Shown: in pieces, positions 24,778 to 32,276 of the stretch
Numbering within the stretch: the first letter of the stretch is position 1
How the letters are laid out: each line of letters opens with the position of its first letter
From: Flavobacteriales bacterium
GTDB lineage: Bacteria; Bacteroidota; Bacteroidia; Flavobacteriales_F; PHOS-HE28
Reading direction: 5' to 3'
Length of the DNA: 35,735 bases
Assembly (NCBI GenBank): GCA_013360395.1
Contig: JABWBQ010000030.1
Location: forward strand, 1-35,735
The notes under the pieces: generated by a model
The model's input: the letters and a program-made list of their open reading frames with translations, nothing else
Told to the model about the DNA's origin: nothing
Database searches by the model: none
Translations under genes and position numbers: made by a program

Positions 24778-25650
24778 CTACACGTGGCGTTCGATGAACT
24801 TCACGATCTCGCCGGCGATGTCCTTGCCGGTGGCGCCCTCGATGCCTTCCAGGCCCGGGGAGCTGTTCACCTCGATCACCAGCGGGCCGCGTTCGCTCTG
24901 CAGCATGTCCACCCCGGCCACGTGCAGGCCCAGCGCCTTGGCCGCCTTGATGGCCGTGACCTCCTCCTCGTGGGTGAGCTCGATGAGCTCGGCCGTGCCG
25001 CCGCGGTGCAGGTTGCTGCGGAACTCGCCCTCCTTGCCCGTGCGCTTCATGGCCCCCACCACCCGGCCGTCCACCACGAAGGCCCGGACATCGATGCCGC
25101 GGCTCTCCTTGATGAACTCCTGCACGATGACGCGCGCCTTGAGGCTGTTGAAGGCCTCGCACACGGCCACCGCCGCCTTCTTGGTGTCGGCCAGCACCAC
25201 GCCCAGGCCCTGCGTGCCCTCCAGCAGCTTGATGATGCAGGGCGCACCGCCCACACCGTCCACGATGCTGCCCACGTCCTTGCTGTAGTTGGTGAACACC
25301 GTCTTGGGGATGCCCACCCCGCTGCGTGTGAGGATCTGCATGCTGCGCAGCTTGTCGCGGCTGCGCACCAGGGCCTGGCTCTCGGTGGTGGTGAACACCT
25401 TCATCATCTCGAACTGCCGCACCACGGCCGTGCCGTAGAAGGTGACGCTGGCGCCGATGCGGGGGATGATGGCATCCACGTCGGTGAGCGGCTGCCCTCC
25501 GTAGATCACCTGCGGATTGCGCCGTTCGATGAGGATGTCGCACTTCACGTGGTTGACCACACGTGCGCTGTGGCCCCGCTTCTCGCAGGCCTCGACGAGC
25601 CGGCGGGTGGAGTACAGCTTGCTGTCGCGCGAGAGGATGACGATGTTCAT
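24778..25650 (-). CDS. rimK: RimK-type ATP-grasp alpha-L-glutamate ligase
   Basis: A 290-residue enzyme starting at ATG 25650 ([20 protein letters not shown]). It shows RimK landmarks: [22 protein letters not shown] (N-terminal domain), ATP-grasp segments [68 protein letters not shown] and the Mg-binding end [14 protein letters not shown]. RimK adds glutamates to the C-terminus of ribosomal protein S6 using ATP. The retropepsin gene at 19936 is its likely functional partner. Divergent from the GT22-like gene across 96 bp, with a perfect TAGCTTTG box. Its stop codon TAG directly adjoins the right end of the MITE-like element, so the coding sequence is intact. Confidence 0.95.
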   Translation of the reverse strand: MNIVILSRDSKLYSTRRLVEACEKRGHSARVVNHVKCDILIERRNPQVIYGGQPLTDVDAIIPRIGASVTFYGTAVVRQFEMMKVFTTTESQALVRSRDKLRSMQILTRSGVGIPKTVFTNYSKDVGSIVDGVGGAPCIIKLLEGTQGLGVVLADTKKAAVAVCEAFNSLKARVIVQEFIKESRGIDVRAFVVDGRVVGAMKRTGKEGEFRSNLHRGGTAELIELTHEEEVTAIKAAKALGLHVAGVDMLQSERGPLVIEVNSSPGLEGIEGATGKDIAGEIVKFIERHV

Positions 25651-25665
25651 GGCCGGGCGGGGCGT

Positions 25666-25673
25666 CAAAGCTA
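25666..25673 (-). promoter_or_regulatory. -7 box for rimK
   Basis: TAGCTTTG matches TAnnTTTG perfectly, 15 nt before ATG 25650, giving a predicted leader of only about 10 nt. The -33 element is not evident. Confidence 0.5.
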
Positions 25674-25732
25674 GGGGGCGTCCCCGGCGCGCCACGCGGG
25701 AGGGCCCGAAAAATGGGCCGCGGCACCGGCCG

Positions 25733-25740
25733 TACCTTGG
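25733..25740 (+). promoter_or_regulatory. Candidate -7 box for the GT22-like gene
   Basis: TACCTTGG matches seven of eight positions of TAnnTTTG and ends 6 nt before ATG 25747, predicting a leaderless mRNA. Confidence 0.35.
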
Positions 25741-25746
25741 GGCCCG

Positions 25747-27249
25747 ATGGACCTGGCGACCCTGCGGCGCGACCCGCTCACGGCCCTCACGCTCATCGCG
25801 CTGGTGCCCCGCCTGCTGGCCGCCTTCTTCAGCGCCGGCTATTTCGCCCACGACGACCACTTCCTGGTGATCGAGGCGGCCCGCAGCTGGGTGGACGAGG
25901 CCGACTACAACGCCTGGCTGCCCTGGAACCAGGGGCCCGACGCCACCCCCAGCGGCCACAGCTTCGTGTACGTGGGGCTCCACTACCTGCTGTTCCGCGC
26001 ACTGGCCGCCATGGGCGCCAACGACCCCGAGGTCAACATGGTGCTGGTGCGCCTGCTGCACGCCCTGTGGAGCCTGGTGGCCGTGCGCACGGGCTACCGC
26101 ATCGCCCTGCGCCTGGGCGGCGAGCGGGTGGCGTGGAACACGGGGCTGTGGCTGGCCCTGTTCTACTTCATGCCCTTCCTGGCCGTGCGCAACCTGGTGG
26201 AGGTGGTGAGCATCCCCCTGCTGATGCGCGCGGCCTGGGAACTGCTGCGCGAGGAACGTCCCGGTGCGCGTGCCGTGCTGATGGCCGGGGTGTGGGCCGG
26301 CCTGGCCATCAACATCCGGTTCCAGACCATCTTCTTCGCCGCCGGGCCGGGCCTGGTGCTGCTGGCCCAACGGCGCTGGGCCCACCTGCTGCGCTACGGC
26401 GCGGGCGTGCTGCTGCCCTTGGTGGTGCTGCAAGGCGGCATCGACCTCTTCATCTGGGGAAGGCCCTTCGCCGAGATGACCGAGTACGTGCGCTACAACC
26501 TGGACAACACCACCACCTACTTCGACCAGCCGTGGTACAACTACCTGCTGCTGCTGGCGGGCATGCTGCTGCCCCCCTTCAGCCTGGCGGTGCTGTTCGG
26601 CCTGTTCCGCAGGCCCCGGCCCTGGTCCGTGTGGCTGCCGGTGATCCTCTTCCTGGCCGCCCATTCCTGGTTCCCCAACAAGCAGGAGCGGTTCCTGCTG
26701 CCCATTGTGCCGCTGGTGCTGGTGCTGGGCCTCACCTCGTGGGAAGCCTTCCGTGCGGGATCGGCCTGGTGGCAGGCGCGGCCCGGCCTGTGGCGCGGGG
26801 TGATGCGCTTCACCTGGGCCCTGAACCTCCTGCTGCTGGTGCCCATCACCTTCACCTACAGCAAGCGCAGCCGCGTGGAGGCCATGCTGGCCCTGCGCGA
26901 GGGGCCGCCCGTGCATGGTTTCGTGGTGGACGACACGGTGGAGCACGAGCCGCCCTGGATGCCCTTGTACTACCTGGGGCGGTGGGAGGTCACGCAGATC
27001 CCCCATGCCGACGCTGCGGAGGACCTGGCCGGCCTCATCGCCGGCCTTCCGGCGGACCGACGCCCGGACGCCGTGCTCTTCATCGGGCGGGAGGACCTGG
27101 ACGCACGCAAGGCGCGCATGACCGCCCTGCTGGGGCCGCTGGAAGGGGTGACGGTGGCCGAGCCGGGCCTCGTGGACCGCGTGGTGCACTGGCTGAACCC
27201 GGTGAACCGCAACGAGACCATCACCGTGATGCGCACCGCGCGGCACTGA
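25747..27249 (+). CDS. GT-C fold glycosyltransferase, GT22/Alg9-like
   Basis: A 500-residue membrane protein with about nine to ten hydrophobic helices and a soluble C-terminal domain. The first periplasmic loop has GYFAHDDHF with Asp36-Asp37, the acidic pair expected of GT-C enzymes that use polyprenyl-phosphate sugars. [11 protein letters not shown] at about 309-319 resembles the HKExRF motif of the GT22 family (Alg9, PIG-B, PIG-M). It would transfer a sugar, possibly mannose, from a lipid-linked donor to a periplasmic acceptor; the substrate is not known. A GT39 or other GT-C assignment remains possible. It is followed 34 nt later by the TerC-family gene with its own box, so co-transcription is possible but not required. 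Confidence 0.75.
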   Translation: MDLATLRRDPLTALTLIALVPRLLAAFFSAGYFAHDDHFLVIEAARSWVDEADYNAWLPWNQGPDATPSGHSFVYVGLHYLLFRALAAMGANDPEVNMVLVRLLHALWSLVAVRTGYRIALRLGGERVAWNTGLWLALFYFMPFLAVRNLVEVVSIPLLMRAAWELLREERPGARAVLMAGVWAGLAINIRFQTIFFAAGPGLVLLAQRRWAHLLRYGAGVLLPLVVLQGGIDLFIWGRPFAEMTEYVRYNLDNTTTYFDQPWYNYLLLLAGMLLPPFSLAVLFGLFRRPRPWSVWLPVILFLAAHSWFPNKQERFLLPIVPLVLVLGLTSWEAFRAGSAWWQARPGLWRGVMRFTWALNLLLLVPITFTYSKRSRVEAMLALREGPPVHGFVVDDTVEHEPPWMPLYYLGRWEVTQIPHADAAEDLAGLIAGLPADRRPDAVLFIGREDLDARKARMTALLGPLEGVTVAEPGLVDRVVHWLNPVNRNETITVMRTARH

Positions 27250-27258
27250 GCCGCCGGG

Positions 27259-27266
27259 TATCTTCG
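27259..27266 (+). promoter_or_regulatory. Candidate -7 box for the TerC-family gene
   Basis: TATCTTCG matches seven of eight positions of TAnnTTTG, 17 nt before ATG 27284. I looked for a manganese riboswitch in the short gap, but 34 bp is too little space for one. Confidence 0.4.
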
Positions 27267-27283
27267 CCCCCGCTTCAACGACC

Positions 27284-28042
27284 ATGATCGACCCCGCCCA
27301 ACTCGACTTCTCGGTCCTCTTCACCGCGCACGGCCTCATCGCGCTGCTCTGGCTCACGGTGATGGAGATCGTGCTGGGCATCGACAACATCATCATCATC
27401 TCCATCCTCAGCGGCGAGCTGCCCACCAGGGAGGAGCAGCGGCGCGCACGCCGCATCGGCCTGGCGCTGGCCATGATCACCCGGGTGATGCTGCTGCTGA
27501 GCCTCAGTTGGGTGATGAGCCTGAAGGAGCCGCTCTTCGCCGTGATGGGCCACAGCATCAGCGGCCGTGACCTGGTGCTGATCCTGGGCGGCCTCTTCCT
27601 GATCTACAAGGCCACCGTGGAGATCCACGCCAAGGTGGAGCACAAGCGCGAGAAGGAGGGCGGCAAGCGCAAGGCCGCGGGCATGGCGGGCATCATCGCG
27701 CAGATCGTGCTCATCGACATCGTGTTCTCGCTGGACAGCGTGATCACCGCCGTGGGCATGAGCAACGAGATCCTCATCATGGTGCTGGCGGTGATCGCCG
27801 CGGTGTTCATCATGCTCGTGGCCTCGGACGCCATCAGCGCCTTCGTCAACAAGCACGGCACGGTGAAGGTGCTGGCCCTGGCCTTCCTGGTGATGATCGG
27901 CGTGGCCCTGCTGATCGAGGGCACGGGCGGCCACATCAACAAGGCCTACATCTACTTCGCCATGGCCTTCAGCATCCTGGTGGAGGGCCTCAACCTGCGC
28001 ATGCGCCGCAACGAGGAGAAGCTGCGCGATCAGGGCAGCTGA
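27284..28042 (+). CDS. TerC-family membrane protein
   Basis: A 252-residue integral membrane protein with seven or so helices. It carries the two TerC motifs, [12 protein letters not shown] (Glu28, Asp34) in helix 1 and [14 protein letters not shown] about 145-158, whose acidic residues line the ion path. A charged loop follows the third helix ([14 protein letters not shown]). TerC/Alx/YkoY proteins have been tied to manganese export during secretion and to tellurite resistance; the likely role here is metal-ion efflux, with no tellurite operon in view. The gene ends in a 13-bp overlap with the convergent protease gene. Confidence 0.92.
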   Translation: MIDPAQLDFSVLFTAHGLIALLWLTVMEIVLGIDNIIIISILSGELPTREEQRRARRIGLALAMITRVMLLLSLSWVMSLKEPLFAVMGHSISGRDLVLILGGLFLIYKATVEIHAKVEHKREKEGGKRKAAGMAGIIAQIVLIDIVFSLDSVITAVGMSNEILIMVLAVIAAVFIMLVASDAISAFVNKHGTVKVLALAFLVMIGVALLIEGTGGHINKAYIYFAMAFSILVEGLNLRMRRNEEKLRDQGS

Positions 28043-30114
28043 GCGTTGCGCACCCCGGTGGGCGTGGACCCGCCGACGGCCTGCAGCACCGCGTCGCGGT
28101 CGTTGCCCCCGCCGCTGTACTTCACCGTCCCGTCCATGTTCATGTCCTCCGGGTGGTAGCCGGCCACCGTGGCCGTGGGCACCGTGCCGCCGATGCGCGT
28201 GAGCACCGGGTCGCGGTCGTTGCCCCCGCCGGCGTACTTCACCTGGCCGTTGCGCGTGGCATCACCGGCGGGCATCACGCGCACCCCGTTGACGTTCACC
28301 GTGGCGGCGGAACCGCCGTACAGCGGCACCGAGCCGTTGGTGAGGTCGCGCAGCACCGCGGTGGCACCCAGCGGCTGCGGGTTCTGCGTCATGATGCCCA
28401 GGTGGTTGCGGTGCCTCACGGCGATGTGGTAGTCGTCCGCCGCCACCGCGAAGCCCAGGTCGCCGGACCCGTCCACATCCACCACCGCGCCGTTGCGCAG
28501 GAGCAGACCGCTGCGCGTGGCCAGCACCTGCGCCGGGTCGTTCTTGTCGCGCAACTCCACCACCACCCAGTCCACCACCGAGGCCGGACCGGTGACGTCA
28601 AGCACGGCCTGTGTGGTGGTCTCGCCGCCGCCGCCGCCCACATGCGCATAGCCCAGCGCGGTGTAGGGCTCGGTGAGGGGCACCAGGCCGCTGGCGCGCA
28701 GGTTGCCGTTCATGTTCATGGCCACGCTGTTGTACGGCCCCTGCAGGAAGGCCTTGAGCCGCACCGGCAGCGTGGACGGCGGGGTGCCCTGCGGGTCGAA
28801 ACCGTTGAGCACCACCGTGGCGTTGGCGGGGTCCAGCCAGTCGCGCAACCGCGTGGTGGACGAGGCCCCGTCCCAGCTGGCGCTGAACTTGGCGGCGCCG
28901 GCCCAGTTCTGCGCCGGGTCCGAGCAGCTGTACGTGCCCTCGGTCATGTGGCCCACCACCCGCTTGTTCTGGTCGAACAAAGGGGCGCCGCTGCTCACGG
29001 CCTGGCTCACCCCCAGGTCCCATTCGCTCCGCCACAAGTTGATGCCGTTGGCGTCCTGGTAGCTGGTGCACGGGTCGTCGTTGAAGGTGATCTTCTTGAC
29101 GTCGTAGTTCGGATGGTGGATCAGCGTGCTGGCCTGCGGCACGGCCCCGCTGCGGTCCCACCCGGCGTAGAACACGCCGTAGGACAGGGGCGGCGTGTCC
29201 AGCAGCTCCAGCAGGGCGAAGTCGTCGTAGTAGTAAGCCGCGCGCAGCACACCACCGGTCACCGTCTGGGACGTGTTGCCCACCGTGCCCGTGCAGCCGG
29301 GCGACTGGTAGTTGAAATAGAAGACCCACTGACCAATGGTGGCCGGCACCAGGCAGTGGTTGGCGAAGTAGAAGTAGGGCTGGCCCGGCTGTGCGGTGCT
29401 GTTGACCAACGAGCCCGAGCAGCCGTTGCCGTCCGGACGCAGGAACATGGCCACCGATCGGATCTGCTGTTCCCACCCCGCCGACTCGGGGCAGGCGACG
29501 TTGATGTTGCACGGCGCGCTCTGGTAACCCGGATCGTAATCGCGCAGCAGGCCCTGTCCGCCGAAGCCGAACACATCGCGGAAACCATGGGTGATGCTGC
29601 CCACTTCCAGCCTGGAGGTGTCCGGCGACGGGACCGGTTCCACCAGTTCGATCACCACCGCATCGCCGGGCACCACCGCCGTGGCCAGGGTCCCGTCGGG
29701 CCTTTCGTTGAGCTCGGTGAAGCCGCCGAGATAGCGCTGGCGGTGGCGGTCATACAGGTACACCCGCGCCTCGGGGGCCGGGTCGAACAGGCTGAACTGC
29801 ACGCTGAGCATCACCGCGCCGGGGCTCTCGATCAACAGGCGGCACACCCGGCGGTCGTCGTGGGTGGTGGACCACCGCCCCTGGGCCGCGACATCGACGG
29901 CCACCGCGCGCTGCACACCGTACCGGAAGGCCGTGGTCCCGCGGTCAGCGTCCTGCGCCAGCAACTGCGCGCGGTCCAGGGTGGGCAAGGTCACCACCGG
30001 CGGGTCGGCCTGCCTTTCCGCACCGCCCCAACCGAACGGTGCACCACCGTGGGCCACCTGGGCTTGGACATCGAGCGCAAGTGCAGCAAGGACCACTCCG
30101 GCGAGGACGCGCAT
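28030..30114 (-). CDS. Secreted trypsin-like serine protease with C-terminal dockerin-like repeats
   Basis: A 694-residue protein from ATG 30114 (MRVLAGVVLAALALDVQAQ, signal peptide). The catalytic domain lies about 205-430, related to lysyl endopeptidase-like enzymes: His253 in YFANHCLV, Asp298 in YYDDFALLEL and Ser375 in SSGAPLF, followed by GHMTEGTYSC. The Gly normally two residues before the nucleophile is Val373 (VSSGAP instead of GDSGGP-like). Multiple Cys residues suggest disulfides. The last 75 residues carry two copies of a Ca-binding-like motif: GDATRNGQVKY...NDRDPVL and EDMNMDGTVKY...NDRDAVL, with the DxNxDG loop intact only in the second. This tail resembles a dockerin or EF-hand pair. 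No typical T9SS sorting tail is visible after it. The role is probably extracellular protein degradation. Confidence 0.85.
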   Translation of the reverse strand: MRVLAGVVLAALALDVQAQVAHGGAPFGWGGAERQADPPVVTLPTLDRAQLLAQDADRGTTAFRYGVQRAVAVDVAAQGRWSTTHDDRRVCRLLIESPGAVMLSVQFSLFDPAPEARVYLYDRHRQRYLGGFTELNERPDGTLATAVVPGDAVVIELVEPVPSPDTSRLEVGSITHGFRDVFGFGGQGLLRDYDPGYQSAPCNINVACPESAGWEQQIRSVAMFLRPDGNGCSGSLVNSTAQPGQPYFYFANHCLVPATIGQWVFYFNYQSPGCTGTVGNTSQTVTGGVLRAAYYYDDFALLELLDTPPLSYGVFYAGWDRSGAVPQASTLIHHPNYDVKKITFNDDPCTSYQDANGINLWRSEWDLGVSQAVSSGAPLFDQNKRVVGHMTEGTYSCSDPAQNWAGAAKFSASWDGASSTTRLRDWLDPANATVVLNGFDPQGTPPSTLPVRLKAFLQGPYNSVAMNMNGNLRASGLVPLTEPYTALGYAHVGGGGGETTTQAVLDVTGPASVVDWVVVELRDKNDPAQVLATRSGLLLRNGAVVDVDGSGDLGFAVAADDYHIAVRHRNHLGIMTQNPQPLGATAVLRDLTNGSVPLYGGSAATVNVNGVRVMPAGDATRNGQVKYAGGGNDRDPVLTRIGGTVPTATVAGYHPEDMNMDGTVKYSGGGNDRDAVLQAVGGSTPTGVRNAQLP

Positions 30115-30132
30115 GTCAAGAGAAGTTATCAA

Positions 30133-30140
30133 CAAAAGTA
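30133..30140 (-). promoter_or_regulatory. -7 box for the protease gene
   Basis: TACTTTTG fits TAnnTTTG exactly and lies 18 nt before ATG 30114, in an AT-rich stretch directly behind the hairpin that may terminate the OmpA gene. Confidence 0.5.
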
Positions 30141-30152
30141 TCGGTTATGAAC

Positions 30153-30172
30153 AAAAAACTGACGAAGGTCAG
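30153..30172 (-). terminator. Candidate intrinsic terminator of the PorE-like gene
   Basis: On the minus strand CTGAC-CTTC-GTCAG forms a 5-bp stem with a tetraloop (30172-30159), followed by six T residues (30158-30153). The stop codon TGA (30171-30169) is inside the stem. The stem is short, so the call is moderate. Confidence 0.45.
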
Positions 30173-32232
30173 CGGCCCACGATCACGAACTCGGTACGGC
30201 GGTTGCGCGCCCGGCCCTCCTCGGTGTCGTTGGAGGCCACGGGCTTGGAGGCCCCATGGCCCTGGAAGGCCAGCCGGTTCGCGGCGATGCCCTTGCCCTG
30301 GAGGTAGCCCATCACGGTGAAGGCCCGGTCGTTGCTGAGGGCGAGGTTGTCCGCATCGCGGCCCACGTTGTCGGTGTGGCCCTCGATGCGGATGCGCACC
30401 GTGGGGTTCTCCTTCAGGAAGGCGATGAGCTGGTCGAGGATGAGCTCGCTGGACTTGGTGATCTCGGCCGAGTTGGTGGCGTAGTTGATGTCGTTCACCT
30501 TGTAGCTGCGGCCCACGGCGATGCGCTGCACGGTCATGTCCACCTCGGCGCTGGCGCCGCGCACGGTGTCGGCCAGGCTGAAGGCACGCGAGTCGAACAC
30601 GTGGTCCTTCTTGGTGACGGTCATCACCACATCGGCGCCCTTGCGCAGGTTCACCACCGTGGCATAGCGGCCGTCGGCGGGGTCCACCTGCAGCACCTCG
30701 GTGCGGCGGGTGTCCATGTAAGTGATCTCCACTTTGGCGTCGGGCACGATCTGTCCGTTCTCGTCGCGCACCTCGCCCTTGACGATCAGGATGTCCTCGG
30801 GGCGTGCGTCCCGGGGCAGGGCGAAGCCGTAGATGTCGAGCCCGCCCACGCCACGGAAGCGGCTGCTGGCGAACAGGGCGGTGCGGCCGTCGGCGCTCAC
30901 GATCAGGCCGTGGTCGTCCTGCTCGGTGTTGATGGGGTTGCCGATGTTGCGCGGGTTGTCCCAGCTGCCGTCGTCGCGCATGCGGCTGAAGAAGATGTCG
31001 TAGCCGCCGATGCCGCGGTGGCCCCGCCCGTCCACGGCCTCGCCGTTCTCATCCTGCGACGGGCGTGCGGCGAAGTAGAGCGTGCGGCTGTCGCTGTGCA
31101 GGAAGGGGGCCTTCTCGTCGCCCGCCGTGTTGATGGGCCCCGGCACCGGCCGGGCCTGGCCCCACACGCCCTTGTCGTCGCGGGTGCTGAAGTAGATGTC
31201 GGTGCCCTTGCTGTCGGGCCGCACGGTGGCGAAGTAGAGGGTGCGACCGTCGGCGCTGAGGGTGGGCTGGCTCTCCCAGCCGTCGGGCGTGTTCACCGCA
31301 GGCCCCAGGTTCTCCAGGCCGGTCCACTCCCACTTCTGCTGCCCGCTGCCGAAGTCGACGTGCGTGTTGTAGTGCGACCGGAAGATGTCGCAGTTGCGGT
31401 AGCCCTTGGCATCGGGCGCGCCGCAGACGGTGACGAACATCTCCCGGTTGTTCACGCTGATGGTGACGCCGCCGTAGCTGTCGCCCAGGTTGAAGGGATC
31501 GGGCAGCGCGCGGCCCTTGTCGTGGTCCTTGCCCCCCGGCAGGCGCCGGCTCTCGGTGAGCTCCTCCACATCGGTGGCCACCAGGTCGCCCTTCGCCTGG
31601 TACTTGCTCTTGCGGGTGAAGAAGAGCAGCTCGTTGTCCGGGCTCAGCATCGGCAGGTACTCCTCGGCGGCGGTGCACACGTTGGCCAGCGGCTTGGGGT
31701 CCAGCGGCGCGGTGTTGCGGTAGAAGTCCATGTAGAACTGCAGCTCGGGCATCAGCTCCTCCACGTCGGCGGTCTTCTTGTCCACGTCCTTGGCGAGCTT
31801 GGCGGGATCGTCGGTGGGGAACTTCAGGAAGGCCTGGAAGGCCTTGGCGGCCTCGGCATACTCGCCTTTGGCGTAGTGCGCCGCGCCCAGGTAGTAGTGC
31901 ACATCGCTGTGCCGGTCGGGACAGAGGGTCTGCAGGCGCTCGAAGTAGCCGATGGCGGGCTGCAGGTCGGCGCCACCCTCCCGCGCACGCCGGTACGCGG
32001 AGAGGCCGAGCTGGAAGAGGCACTCGGCGCAGTCCGGCTCCACCTCGCGGGCCTCCTTGAGCTTTTGGTGGCGCGTGGCGCCGTCCCTGGCCTTGGCGGC
32101 CTCGTCCAGGAGCTTGATCACCTTCTTGTCGGTGGGCGCTCCGCAGGGGTCGGGTTCCCCATCCTGCGCCGCGAGGGGGGCCTGGCCGAGCAGGGCCAGC
32201 AGCAGCAGGGCGGCCTTGGTCACGTCGTGCAT
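30169..32232 (-). CDS. PorE-like OmpA-family outer-membrane protein
   Basis: A 687-residue exported protein (signal peptide about 1-22, ends PLAAQ). Domains in order: TPR-like helices about 40-160 (YYLGAAHYAKGEYAEAAKAF), PD40/WD40-like beta-propeller blades about 190-465 (DGRTLYFATVRPDSKGTDIY, DSRTLYFAARP, GGYDIFFSR), a carboxypeptidase-regulatory-like domain about 472-550 (VKGEVRDENGQIVPDAKV) and an OmpA peptidoglycan-binding domain about 565-687 with GHTDNVG and NRRTEFVI. TPR-propeller-CRD-OmpA is the architecture of PorE, which anchors the T9SS to peptidoglycan. PorE is a lipoprotein, and no lipobox Cys is seen here (LLGQAPLAAQDGE), so this could also be one of the many OmpA paralogues of the phylum. 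It starts 44 bp after the AsmA-like gene and is probably co-transcribed with it. Confidence 0.88.
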   Translation of the reverse strand: MHDVTKAALLLLALLGQAPLAAQDGEPDPCGAPTDKKVIKLLDEAAKARDGATRHQKLKEAREVEPDCAECLFQLGLSAYRRAREGGADLQPAIGYFERLQTLCPDRHSDVHYYLGAAHYAKGEYAEAAKAFQAFLKFPTDDPAKLAKDVDKKTADVEELMPELQFYMDFYRNTAPLDPKPLANVCTAAEEYLPMLSPDNELLFFTRKSKYQAKGDLVATDVEELTESRRLPGGKDHDKGRALPDPFNLGDSYGGVTISVNNREMFVTVCGAPDAKGYRNCDIFRSHYNTHVDFGSGQQKWEWTGLENLGPAVNTPDGWESQPTLSADGRTLYFATVRPDSKGTDIYFSTRDDKGVWGQARPVPGPINTAGDEKAPFLHSDSRTLYFAARPSQDENGEAVDGRGHRGIGGYDIFFSRMRDDGSWDNPRNIGNPINTEQDDHGLIVSADGRTALFASSRFRGVGGLDIYGFALPRDARPEDILIVKGEVRDENGQIVPDAKVEITYMDTRRTEVLQVDPADGRYATVVNLRKGADVVMTVTKKDHVFDSRAFSLADTVRGASAEVDMTVQRIAVGRSYKVNDINYATNSAEITKSSELILDQLIAFLKENPTVRIRIEGHTDNVGRDADNLALSNDRAFTVMGYLQGKGIAANRLAFQGHGASKPVASNDTEEGRARNRRTEFVIVGR

Positions 32233-32276
32233 CCGGTTCCGGTTGTGGCTGTCTCCGCAAGGGCCATGCCCGAACG

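Noticed and set aside
27250..27283. Manganese riboswitch before the TerC-family gene
   Set aside because: The gap is 34 bp, too short for the known element, and shows no conserved structure.
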